Below are positions 54,079 to 61,944 of a stretch of DNA of 64,000 nucleotides, piece after piece. Under the pieces are notes generated by a model that worked only from the letters and a program-made list of their open reading frames with translations, was not told the origin of the DNA and searched no databases. The position numbers were made by a program, and so were the translations under genes. Source of the stretch: Actinocorallia sp039871655 (GTDB lineage Bacteria; Actinomycetota; Actinomycetes; Streptosporangiales; Streptosporangiaceae); the NCBI RefSeq assembly GCF_039871655.1, contig NZ_JBDPLZ010000002.1, forward strand, positions 919,780-983,779. Direction: 5' to 3'. Within the stretch, counting starts at the first letter, position 1. The number at the start of each line of letters is the position of its first letter.

Positions 54079-55247
54079 CCTGGCAGGACGATTTCAGGGC
54101 CTCCTTCATGCCCAACCGGCCCGTACCGCCTGTGATGCTCTCGCACGGCCAGGGCAGCACCGTCTGGGACGTGGACGGCAACGCCTACCTGGACATGTTC
54201 GCCGGGATCGCGGTCTCGGCGCTGGGCCACGCCCACCCCGCGCTGGTGGAGGCGGTGAGCGGGCAGATCGCCAAGATCGCGCACGTCTCCCCGCTGCTGA
54301 CCACCGAGCCCGAGGTGAAGCTGGCCAAGCGGCTCCTGGAGCTGCTGGGGCGGCCCGGCAAGGTCTACTTCTGCAACTCGGGCACCGAGGCCAACGAGGC
54401 GGCCTTCAAGATGGTCCGCAAGCACGCGGGCCCGTCGAAGTACCTCGTGGCCACCGAGAACGGCTTCCACGGGCGGACGATGGGTGCGCTGGCCATCACC
54501 GGCAAGCCGGCGATCCGCGACCCCTTCGGACCCTACGGCGCGGACGTGCGGTTCGTGCCCCACGGCGACGTCGAGGCGCTGCGCCGGGCCGTCACATCCG
54601 AGTGCGCGGCGGTGTTCCTGGAGCCGACCCAGGGCGAGGCCGGCGTCGTGCTCGCGCCTGACGGCTACCTGGCCGCCGCCCGGAAGATCTGTGATGAGAC
54701 GGGTGCGCTGTTCGTGTTGGACGAGGTCCAGGGCGGCATCGGCCGGACCGGCGCCTGGTTCGCCCACCAGCACGAGGGCGTCCGGCCCGACATCATCAAC
54801 CTGGCCAAGGGCCTGGGCGGCGGCGTCCCGATCGGCGCCTGCGTCGGGCTCGGCGAGGCGGCCGACATCTTCGCCCCCGGAGACCACGGCTGCACCTTCG
54901 GCGGCAACCCGCTGGCGACGTCGGCGGCGCTGGCCGTCCTGGACACCATCGAGCGCGACGGGCTGCTGGAGCACGCCGTCAAGGTCGGCGAGCAGCTCTC
55001 CGCCGGTCTCGATGCGTTGGGCCACCCGCTGGTCGCCGGGGTACGGGGCCGGGGTCTGTGGCTGGCGATCGTGCTGGACCGCCCCGTCGCCGCGGAGGTC
55101 AGAGGGGCTGCGCAGAAGGCGGGCTTCCTGGTCAACAACGTCCGACCCGACGCGATCCGGCTCGCACCTCCGCTGGTCATGACCGCGGAGGAGGCCCAGA
55201 GCTTCCTCGACGCCCTGCCCGCGATCCTCGACGAGGTGGCCGCATGA
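54075..55247 (+). CDS. argD: Acetylornithine aminotransferase
   Basis: 390 residues, class III PLP enzyme. GSTVWDVDGNAYLDMFAGIAVSALGH, NSGTEANEAAFKMVRKH, FHGRTMGALAITGK, DEVQGGIGRTG with the PLP Asp, and NLAKGLGGGVPIGA with the Schiff-base Lys. It overlaps argB and argF by 4 bp each. Confidence 0.97.
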   Translation: MTWQDDFRASFMPNRPVPPVMLSHGQGSTVWDVDGNAYLDMFAGIAVSALGHAHPALVEAVSGQIAKIAHVSPLLTTEPEVKLAKRLLELLGRPGKVYFCNSGTEANEAAFKMVRKHAGPSKYLVATENGFHGRTMGALAITGKPAIRDPFGPYGADVRFVPHGDVEALRRAVTSECAAVFLEPTQGEAGVVLAPDGYLAAARKICDETGALFVLDEVQGGIGRTGAWFAHQHEGVRPDIINLAKGLGGGVPIGACVGLGEAADIFAPGDHGCTFGGNPLATSAALAVLDTIERDGLLEHAVKVGEQLSAGLDALGHPLVAGVRGRGLWLAIVLDRPVAAEVRGAAQKAGFLVNNVRPDAIRLAPPLVMTAEEAQSFLDALPAILDEVAA

Positions 55248-56155
55248 CCCGCCATTTCCTGCGCGACGACGACCTGACCCCGGCCGAGCAGGCCGAGGTC
55301 CTGGCCCTGGCCGCCCGGATGAAGGCCGACCGCTACGCCTTCAAGCCCCTGGAGGGGCCGAAGTCGGTGGCGATCCTGTTCGACAAGCACTCCACCCGGA
55401 CCCGGGTGTCCTTCACCGCGGGCGTCGCAGAGCTCGGCGGCAACCCGCTGGTGATCGACGCCGGGTCCAGCCAGCTCGGCCGGGGCGAGAGCATCGCCGA
55501 CACCGCCCGGGTGCTGGAGCGCGTCTGCGCGGCGATCGTCTGGCGGACCTTCGGCCAGGACCGCATCGAGGAGATGGCGGCGCACTCGTCCGTGCCGGTG
55601 GTCAACGCCCTCACCGACCAGTTCCATCCCTGCCAGATCCTCGCCGATCTTCAGACGGTCCAGGAGACGAAGGGTAGACTGGCCGAGGTCACGCTCGCCT
55701 ACTTCGGCGACGGGGCCAACAACATGGCGCACTCCTACCTGCTCGGCGGCGCGACCGCCGGGATGCACGTGCGGATCGCCGCTCCCGAGGGGTACCTTCC
55801 GGATCCCGACGTGTGGCACCGGGCGGAGGAGATCGCCAAGACCACCGGCGGTTCGGTCGAGGTGACCACCGACCCCCGGCAGGCGGCGGCGGGCGCGGAC
55901 GTCCTGGCCACCGACACCTGGGCCTCCATGGGCCAGGAGGACAAGGACCTGTCGGTCTACGTCCCGTACTCGCTGACCGAGGACCTGGTGGCGCTGGCCA
56001 AGCCGGACGTCTCCGTCCTGCACTGCCTGCCCGCCTACCGGGACAAGGAGATCGCCGCCTCCGTGCTGGACGGGCCGCACAGCGTCGTCTGGGACGAGGC
56101 CGAGAACCGGCTGCACGCCCAGAAGGCGCTGCTGGCCTGGCTGCTGGAGAGATAA
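55244..56155 (+). CDS. argF: Ornithine carbamoyltransferase
   Basis: 303 residues. Carbamoyl-phosphate loop KHSTRTRVSFTAG near 45, WRTFGQD, NALTDQFHPCQILADLQT near 126, ornithine loop TDTWASMGQE near 222, and VLHCLPAYRDKEI near 260. It makes citrulline. The start ATG overlaps the argD stop. Confidence 0.97.
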   Translation: MTRHFLRDDDLTPAEQAEVLALAARMKADRYAFKPLEGPKSVAILFDKHSTRTRVSFTAGVAELGGNPLVIDAGSSQLGRGESIADTARVLERVCAAIVWRTFGQDRIEEMAAHSSVPVVNALTDQFHPCQILADLQTVQETKGRLAEVTLAYFGDGANNMAHSYLLGGATAGMHVRIAAPEGYLPDPDVWHRAEEIAKTTGGSVEVTTDPRQAAAGADVLATDTWASMGQEDKDLSVYVPYSLTEDLVALAKPDVSVLHCLPAYRDKEIAASVLDGPHSVVWDEAENRLHAQKALLAWLLER

Positions 56156-56162
56156 GAGAACC

Positions 56163-56744
56163 GTGACGACCCCGATGACCAAGGCCGCCAGGCAGGCGCG
56201 GGTGCTGGAACTGCTGTCCCGGCACAACGTGCACTCGCAGGGCGAACTGGCCCGGCTGCTGCGGCAGGCGGGCGTGGAGGTCACCCAGGCGACCCTGTCG
56301 CGCGATCTCGTGGAGATCGGGGCGGTCCGCCTGCGGGCCGATGACGGCAGCCTGATCTACGCGGTGCCCGGCGAGGGCGGCGAGCGGATCAAGCTGGCCC
56401 GAACCGGCACCGCCGAGACCTTCGACTCCAGGCTGGCCCGGCTGGCCCAGGAGCTGCTGGTCTCGGCCGAGGCCTCCGCCAACCTGGTGATCGTGCGCAC
56501 CCCCGCGGGTGCCGCGCAGTACCTGGCCTCGGCGATCGACCACGCCGAGTGGCCGCAGGTCCTCGGCACCGTCGCGGGAGACGACTCCATCCTGGTCATC
56601 TCCCGCGACCCGCTCGGCGGGGAGGAGCTCGCGGCGAGGCTGCTGCGGCTCACCGAGCGACGAAGTCAGGGGTCCCCGGGCCCCGGAAACCCACCCCTTG
56701 ACCTGATCGACTCCAGATACGAGAAAAAGGACGAAGACATATGA
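56163..56744 (+). CDS. argR: Arginine repressor with an extended C-terminus
   Basis: 193 residues from a GTG. Winged helix at about 8-75 (ARQARVLELLSRHNVHSQGELARLL, VTQATLSRDLVEIGAVRLR), then the oligomerisation/arginine domain with VIVRTPAGAAQYLASAIDHAEWP, VAGDDSILVISRD and EELAARLLRLTE ending near 165. The last 28 residues (RRSQGSPGPGNPPLDLIDSR and on) extend past the usual end and carry the frame into the argG start (ATGA overlap). It represses arg genes with arginine as corepressor. Confidence 0.94.
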   Translation: MTTPMTKAARQARVLELLSRHNVHSQGELARLLRQAGVEVTQATLSRDLVEIGAVRLRADDGSLIYAVPGEGGERIKLARTGTAETFDSRLARLAQELLVSAEASANLVIVRTPAGAAQYLASAIDHAEWPQVLGTVAGDDSILVISRDPLGGEELAARLLRLTERRSQGSPGPGNPPLDLIDSRYEKKDEDI

Positions 56745-57943
56745 CTGAGCGCGTCGTACTGGCGTACTCCGGGGGCCTGGACACTTCGGTCGCCATCCCC
56801 TTCCTCGCCGAGAAGATGGGCGCCGAGGTCGTCGCCGTGGCCGTCGACTGCGGCCAGGGCGGCGAGGACATGGACCAGATCCGCCAGCGGGCACTGGACT
56901 GCGGCGCGGTCGAGTCCGTCGTCGTGGACGCCAAGGAGGAGTTCGCCCGCGACTTCTGCTTCCCCGCGATCCAGGCCAACGCCCTCTACATGGACCGCTA
57001 CCCGCTGGTCTCGGCGCTGTCCCGGCCGCTGATCGTCAAGCACCTCGCCGCCGCCGCGGCCCGGTTCGACGGCACGTACGTCGCGCACGGCTGCACCGGC
57101 AAGGGCAACGACCAGGTCCGGTTCGAGGCCGGCCTGATGGCGCTCAACCCCGACCTCAAGTGCGTCGCCCCGGCCCGCGACTACGCCTGGACCCGGGACA
57201 AGGCCATCGCCTTCGCCCAGGAGAAGGGCCTGCCGATCGAGGTCTCGGAGAAGAACCCCTACTCCATCGACCAGAACCTGTGGGGCCGGGCCGTGGAGAC
57301 CGGCTTCCTGGAGGACATCTGGAACGCCCCGATCGAGGACCTCTACGCCTACACCGCCGACCCGGCGACCCCGCGTGAGGCCGACGAGCTGATCATCACC
57401 TTCGAGAACGGCGTCCCCACCGCCGTCGACGGCAGGGCGCTCACCCCGTTCCAGATCATCGACGAGCTCAACAAGCGCGCGGGCGCCCAGGGCGTCGGCC
57501 GGCTCGACATGGTCGAGGACCGCCTCGTGGGCATCAAGTCCCGCGAGGTCTACGAGGCCCCGGCCGCGATCGCGCTGCTCGCCGCCCACCAGGAGCTGGA
57601 GAACGTCACCGTCGAGCGGGACCTGGCCCGGTTCAAGCGCTCCGTCGACCAGCGCTGGGGCGAGCTCGTCTACGACGGCCTGTGGTTCTCGCCGCTGAAG
57701 ACGGCGCTGGAGTCCTTCATCGCCGAGGCCCAGCAGCACGTGAACGGCGACGTGCGGCTCACCCTGCACGGCGGGCGCGCCGTCGTCACCGGCCGGCGCA
57801 GCGGCTCCTCGCTCTACGACTACGATCTGGCGACGTACGACACCGGCGACACCTTCGACCAGAGCCTGGCCAAGGGCTTCGTCGAGCTGTGGAGCCTGCC
57901 GAGCAAGATCGCCTCGGTCCGGAACCGCAAGACCGGCGCCTGA
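56741..57943 (+). CDS. argG: Argininosuccinate synthase
   Basis: 400 residues. ATP P-loop-type motif LAYSGGLDTSVAIPFLAEKMG near residue 7, AHGCTGKGNDQVRFE near 112, SIDQNLWGRAVE near 172 and EVYEAPAA near 268. It joins citrulline and aspartate. The start overlaps argR. A strong hairpin follows. Confidence 0.97.
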   Translation: MTERVVLAYSGGLDTSVAIPFLAEKMGAEVVAVAVDCGQGGEDMDQIRQRALDCGAVESVVVDAKEEFARDFCFPAIQANALYMDRYPLVSALSRPLIVKHLAAAAARFDGTYVAHGCTGKGNDQVRFEAGLMALNPDLKCVAPARDYAWTRDKAIAFAQEKGLPIEVSEKNPYSIDQNLWGRAVETGFLEDIWNAPIEDLYAYTADPATPREADELIITFENGVPTAVDGRALTPFQIIDELNKRAGAQGVGRLDMVEDRLVGIKSREVYEAPAAIALLAAHQELENVTVERDLARFKRSVDQRWGELVYDGLWFSPLKTALESFIAEAQQHVNGDVRLTLHGGRAVVTGRRSGSSLYDYDLATYDTGDTFDQSLAKGFVELWSLPSKIASVRNRKTGA

Positions 57944-57956
57944 GATCTTCACAGCC

Positions 57957-57983
57957 CCGCCCCGGGGTGGTGCCCCGGGGCGG
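57957..57983 (+). terminator. Hairpin after argG
   Basis: A perfect 11-bp stem of CCGCCCCGGGG and its complement, with loop TGGTG, 13 bp after the argG stop. No T run follows. Confidence 0.65.
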
Positions 57984-57998
57984 TACAACTGTGTTCGA

Positions 57999-58018
57999 CG
58001 CGGTCCACGTGGACCGCG
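57999..58018. promoter_or_regulatory. Perfect 20-bp palindrome between argG and argH
   Basis: CGCGGTCCAC followed directly by its reverse complement GTGGACCGCG, with no loop, 30 bp before the argH GTG. It looks like a DNA operator rather than a hairpin. It does not match the ARG box. Confidence 0.6.
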
Positions 58019-58048
58019 GCCACTGACATATCGGAGATTGGGATCACT

Positions 58049-59461
58049 GTGAGCAAGGCACCGACCCGGTTGTGGGGCGGACGGTTCGAAGGCGGGCCGT
58101 CGGACGCGCTGGCGCGCCTGTCCGTGAGCGTCCAGTTCGACTGGCGGCTCGCGCCGTACGACCTGATGGGGTCGCGCGCCCACGCCCGCGTGCTCAACCG
58201 CGCGGGTCTGCTGGACGACGACGAGCTCGCCCGCATGCTGGGCGCCATCGACGACCTGGAGCAGGCCTGCGCGTCCGGCGAGTTCCGGCCCACCGTGGCC
58301 GACGAGGACGTGCACACCGCGCTGGAGCGCGGCCTGCTGGAGCGCCTGGGCTCCCTGGGCGGCAAGCTCCGCGCCGGGCGCTCCCGCAACGACCAGGTCG
58401 CCACCGACCTGCGCCTGTACCTGCGCGACCACGTCCGCCGGATCGTCTCCCGGCTGGTGGAGCTGCAGACCTCGCTGATCGGCCAGGCCGAGGCCAACAT
58501 GGGCGTCGCCTGCCCCGGCATGACCCACCTGCAGCACGCCCAGCCCGTGCTCTTCTCCCACCAGCTGCTGGCGCACGTGCACGCGATCAGCCGCGACATC
58601 GAGCGCTTCCAGGACTGGGACAAGCGCGCCGCGATCTCCCCGCTGGGCTCCGGTGCCCTGGCGGGTTCGTCCCTGCCGCTGGACCCGCAGGCCGTCGCCG
58701 AGGAGCTCGGCTTCACCGCGGCCGCCGCCAACTCCATGGACGCCGTCAGCGACCGCGACTTCGTCGCCGAGTTCCTCTTCGCCGCCGCGCTGACGGGTGT
58801 GCACCTGTCGCGCATCGGCGAGGAGGTCTGCCTGTGGGCCTCCCAGGAGTTCCGCTGGATCGAGATGGACGACACCTACGCCACCGGGTCGTCGATCATG
58901 CCCCAGAAGAAGAACCCCGACGTGGCCGAGCTGGCCCGCGGCAAGGCGGGCCGGATCATCGGCTCCCTCGTCGGCCTGCTCACCACCCTCAAGGGCCTGC
59001 CGCTGACCTACAACCGCGACCTTCAGGAGGACAAGGAGGGCGCCTTCGACGCCGTCGAGACCCTCCTGCTGGTGCTGCCCGCGATGTCCGGCCTGATCGC
59101 CACCATGCGCGTCAACACCGAGCGCCTGGAGGAGCTGGCCCCGCAGGGCTTCGCGCTGGCCACCGACCTGGCCGAGCTGCTGGTCCGCCGCGGCGTGGTC
59201 TTCCGCGACGCCCACGAGGTCGTCGGCCACCTGGTGGTGTGGTGCCAGGTCAACGACAAGGACTTCGGCGACCTCACCGACGAGGAGCTGGCCAAGGTCT
59301 CCCCGCACCTGACGCCGGACGTCCGCGAGGTCCTCAACGTCCCCGGCGCCATCGCCTCCCGCAAGGCGCACGGCGGCACCGCTCCCGAGCGCGTCCAGGA
59401 GCAGATCGAGAACCTGCGTTCCTTCGCCGACGCCGCGGCCTCCTGGGCCTCGGAGTCCTGA
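58049..59461 (+). CDS. argH: Argininosuccinate lyase
   Basis: 470 residues from a GTG. LWGGRFEGGPSDALARLSVS at the start, GRSRNDQVATDLRLYLRD near residue 108, PGMTHLQHAQPVLFSHQLL near 155 (catalytic His) and the signature TGSSIMPQKKNPDVAELARGK near 277. It releases arginine and fumarate, the last step of the pathway. Confidence 0.97.
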   Translation: MSKAPTRLWGGRFEGGPSDALARLSVSVQFDWRLAPYDLMGSRAHARVLNRAGLLDDDELARMLGAIDDLEQACASGEFRPTVADEDVHTALERGLLERLGSLGGKLRAGRSRNDQVATDLRLYLRDHVRRIVSRLVELQTSLIGQAEANMGVACPGMTHLQHAQPVLFSHQLLAHVHAISRDIERFQDWDKRAAISPLGSGALAGSSLPLDPQAVAEELGFTAAAANSMDAVSDRDFVAEFLFAAALTGVHLSRIGEEVCLWASQEFRWIEMDDTYATGSSIMPQKKNPDVAELARGKAGRIIGSLVGLLTTLKGLPLTYNRDLQEDKEGAFDAVETLLLVLPAMSGLIATMRVNTERLEELAPQGFALATDLAELLVRRGVVFRDAHEVVGHLVVWCQVNDKDFGDLTDEELAKVSPHLTPDVREVLNVPGAIASRKAHGGTAPERVQEQIENLRSFADAAASWASES

Positions 59462-59536
59462 CCTTCCTGACGGTGGGCCGGATCGTCTACGATCCGGCCC
59501 ACCGTTCTTCGTTCCCGAGCAGGGCAGGAGGCCGTC

Positions 59537-59902
59537 ATGGAAGGTTCTCCCCGGATCGCACACGTGTCGTGGGGCCGGATCGACGTCGAGGGACTCGGCT
59601 CCGGCAAGGACTGGAAGCTGTTCCCCGGCGGCGGCCGGGAGTGGGACTGGAACGAGCACGGCACCAGGCACACCCCGGGAATCCGTCCCGAGGAGATCTC
59701 CGAACTGCTGGACCGCGGCGCCACGGTCGTGGTGCTGAGCCAGGGTATGGATCTGCGGCTGCGGACCATGCCCGAGACCCTGCGTCTCCTGGAGGAGTCC
59801 GGCGTCGAGGTCCACGTCGCGCAGACGGAGCGGGCCGTCGCCCTGTACAACGAGCTGGCGAAGACCTGCCCGGTCGCGGGTCTGTTCCACTCGACCTGCT
59901 GA
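59537..59902 (+). CDS. Mth938-like domain protein (DUF498 family)
   Basis: 121 residues. HVSWGRIDVEGLGSGKDWKLFPGGGREWDWNEHGTRHTPGI, VVVLSQGMDLRLRTMPETLRLLEESGVEVHVAQTERAV and the ending AGLFHSTC match small cytoplasmic Mth938-like proteins. GRIDVEGLGSGKDWKLFPGG aligns with the family core. The function is unknown. It has its own ribosome binding site (GGAGG). Confidence 0.85.
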   Translation: MEGSPRIAHVSWGRIDVEGLGSGKDWKLFPGGGREWDWNEHGTRHTPGIRPEEISELLDRGATVVVLSQGMDLRLRTMPETLRLLEESGVEVHVAQTERAVALYNELAKTCPVAGLFHSTC

Positions 59903-59949
59903 TCCGTCCCCGTCGGATGCCATCGGCCGCCGCCCGCTTCCGATCTCGC

Positions 59950-60000
59950 TTGTCAGGCTCTCCCTGACGTTCTACCCTCTTCTGTCAGGCCTGGCCTGAC
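59950..60000 (+). promoter_or_regulatory. Promoter flanked by two matched palindromes
   Basis: -35 TTGTCA (59950-59955) and -10 TACCCT (59973-59978) are 17 bp apart. GTCAGG-CTCTC-CCTGAC (59952-59968) overlaps the -35. GTCAGGCC-T-GGCCTGAC (59984-60000) covers the expected start point. The centres are 32 bp apart, about three helical turns, so one protein could bind both on the same face. Confidence 0.7.
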
Positions 60001-60014
60001 GGATGGAGGGTGTG

Positions 60015-60386
60015 ATGGAGACGATGGACGCACTGGAGGAGCCCGCCCGGTGCTCCTTCTGCGACCGGGCGGAGCACCAGGTGCGCAAGCTGGTCTCCGG
60101 ACCGGGAGTGCGGATCTGCGACGAGTGCGTCGACCTGGCGGACAAGATCATCGACGAGTACAGGGAAGGGCCCGCGACACCCCGGTTCCCGAGCTGGGAG
60201 GCGATGACGGACGAGCAGATGCTCGACCGGATCCCCCGGATCTCGGCGGTCGTCGACCAGGTCGAGGCCGATCTGAGGTTGTGGGTGCGGGAGCTGCGCC
60301 GGCGCGGCGTCACCTGGGCCAGGATCGGTGCGGCCCTGGGCATCACCCGCCAGTCCGCGTGGGAGCGGTTCTCCGGTGAGGAGTGA
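60015..60386 (+). CDS. Small protein with ClpX-type C4 zinc finger and a C-terminal HTH-like region
   Basis: 123 residues from the ATG at 60015, with GGAGGG 4 bp upstream (an ATG at 60003 is less well placed). Residues about 12-41 are the ClpX zinc finger: CSFCDRAEHQVRKLVSGPGVRICDECV. The C-terminus RELRRRGVTWARIGAALGITRQSAWERF resembles a helix-turn-helix of the type seen in small actinobacterial regulators. There is no AAA+ domain. It may bind DNA at the two palindromes upstream; this is inference. Confidence 0.85.
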   Translation: METMDALEEPARCSFCDRAEHQVRKLVSGPGVRICDECVDLADKIIDEYREGPATPRFPSWEAMTDEQMLDRIPRISAVVDQVEADLRLWVRELRRRGVTWARIGAALGITRQSAWERFSGEE

Positions 60387-60389
60387 CGG

Positions 60390-61049
60390 ATGACCGAGAG
60401 GACCGAGGACGGAGCGGGACGGACGCCGCTGGACCGGTCGTTCTTCGACCGTCCTGTCCTGGAGGTGGCTCCCGACCTGCTCGGGCGAGTGCTCAGCCGG
60501 ACGACGCCCGAGGGGACCGTGTCCGTCCGGCTGACCGAGGTGGAGGCCTACGCGGGAGAACTGGATCCCGCCTCCCACTCCTACAGGGGCAGGACGGCGC
60601 GGAACGCCGTCATGTTCGGGGAGCCGGGCCACGCCTACGTGTACTTCACCTACGGGATGCACTTCTGCGTGAATCTCGTCTGCGGCCCTGAGGGCACCGC
60701 CTCCGCGGTACTGCTGCGCGCGGGGGAGATCGTCGAAGGCACCGAGTTGGCCAGGACCCGGCGCAACGGCTCCCCGGACCGCGATCTGGCCAGGGGCCCC
60801 GCCCGGTTGTGCCAGGCGCTGGGAGTCGACCGGGCCCTCAACGGGGCGGATGTCTGCGTCCCGGGAGAGCTGGCGATCGAAGATGGCGCACCGGTTCCTG
60901 CGGGGCTGGTGCGTTCCGGGCCGCGTACCGGGGTCACCTCCGCGCACGACGCGCCGTGGCGGTTCTGGGTGGAAGGCGAGCCGAGCGTTTCGCCCTACCG
61001 TAGGCACACGCCCCGGCGGCGGCCCGCCGGCCGGCGGGGTCAGGGCTGA
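60390..61049 (+). CDS. 3-methyladenine DNA glycosylase (AAG/MPG family)
   Basis: 219 residues. LLGRVLSRTTPEGTVSVRLTEVEAYAGELDPASHSYRGRTARNAVMFG contains the catalytic Glu (TEVEAY); GHAYVYFTYGMHFCVNLVCGPEGTASAVLLRAGE and RGPARLCQALG follow. It excises alkylated and deaminated purines. It starts 3 bp after the zinc-finger gene, so the two are probably cotranscribed. The 3' end overlaps the convergent channel gene by 10 bp. Confidence 0.94.
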   Translation: MTERTEDGAGRTPLDRSFFDRPVLEVAPDLLGRVLSRTTPEGTVSVRLTEVEAYAGELDPASHSYRGRTARNAVMFGEPGHAYVYFTYGMHFCVNLVCGPEGTASAVLLRAGEIVEGTELARTRRNGSPDRDLARGPARLCQALGVDRALNGADVCVPGELAIEDGAPVPAGLVRSGPRTGVTSAHDAPWRFWVEGEPSVSPYRRHTPRRRPAGRRGQG

Positions 61050-61816
61050 GAAGGAGTCTGCCGCCCGGTCAGCCGCGCGATCTCCGCACGCAGCTCGGCG
61101 ATCTCGCGGCTGAGGGCTTCCACATCCCGGCGGGTGGCGGCCTGGGATTGCTCCTCCAGGTCGGCCACGCGCTCGATCAGCCAGGAGGCGAGCGAGGCGG
61201 TCACCACACCGAGCAGGGCGATGCCGGACAGCATCAGGCCGCCCGCGATGAAGCGGCCGGTTTCGGTGACGGGATAAGTGTCGCCGTATCCGACCGTGGT
61301 GACCGTCGTCATGGCCCACCAGAGCGCGTCTCCGAAGGTGGTGATGGAGGCCTCGGGGACTTTGCGTTCGGCGTCGAGCACGGCCAGCGCGGCGATGAAG
61401 ATGATGAGCATGCTCGAGCCGGCCGCGTAGGCGATGACCCGGCCCCGCAATGACCTGCCGGCGTAGCGGTTGAGGACGGCCAGCAGCGTGATGAGGCGGA
61501 GCAGCCGCAACGGTCGGAAGATCGGCAGCACGACCAGGGCCAGATCCAGCAGATGGGAGCGGACGAACCGCAGACGGTTCCGGCTGAGCAGCAGGCGCAT
61601 GAAGTAGTCGACCGCGAACAGGGCCCACATCGCCCAGGTCAGGGTCAGACACGCCGAGACCTGGCGGGAGGGCAGATCCGGTTCGAGGATGGGCCAGGCA
61701 TAGGCCGCCAGGAAGAGGACCGCTGCGAGGGTCAGCGGCCACTGGGCCCGTCGCTCCCAACGCCGGCGTGCACTCTCAATCACAGGGGACAGATTGACAT
61801 ATATGGGATAGATCAT
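61040..61816 (-). CDS. Potassium channel-like membrane protein
   Basis: 258 residues. Five to six hydrophobic segments (27-46, 55-80, 88-110, 128-150, P-loop near 165, last helix about 188-215). The selectivity filter TTVGYGD is intact (ALWWAMTTVTTVGYGDTYP). The S4-like helix RPLRLLRLITLLAVLNRYAGRSLRGR has only spaced Arg residues, so voltage sensing is uncertain. The C-terminal 40 residues form a coiled coil (LEEQSQAATRRDVEALSREIAELRAE), a tetramerisation element. It acts at the cytoplasmic membrane. Confidence 0.92.
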   Translation of the reverse strand: MIYPIYVNLSPVIESARRRWERRAQWPLTLAAVLFLAAYAWPILEPDLPSRQVSACLTLTWAMWALFAVDYFMRLLLSRNRLRFVRSHLLDLALVVLPIFRPLRLLRLITLLAVLNRYAGRSLRGRVIAYAAGSSMLIIFIAALAVLDAERKVPEASITTFGDALWWAMTTVTTVGYGDTYPVTETGRFIAGGLMLSGIALLGVVTASLASWLIERVADLEEQSQAATRRDVEALSREIAELRAEIARLTGRQTPSQP

Positions 61817-61944
61817 GCAGGTGGGCCGAGGGTGTCCCCTCCGTCACAGGCATACGCTGCGGCGATGGAGATCATCGATTACCGTTCAGGTGCCGACTTC
61901 GGGCACCCTTGAGATGTCATCCGTTTTCGAGAAGTGGGACGACC

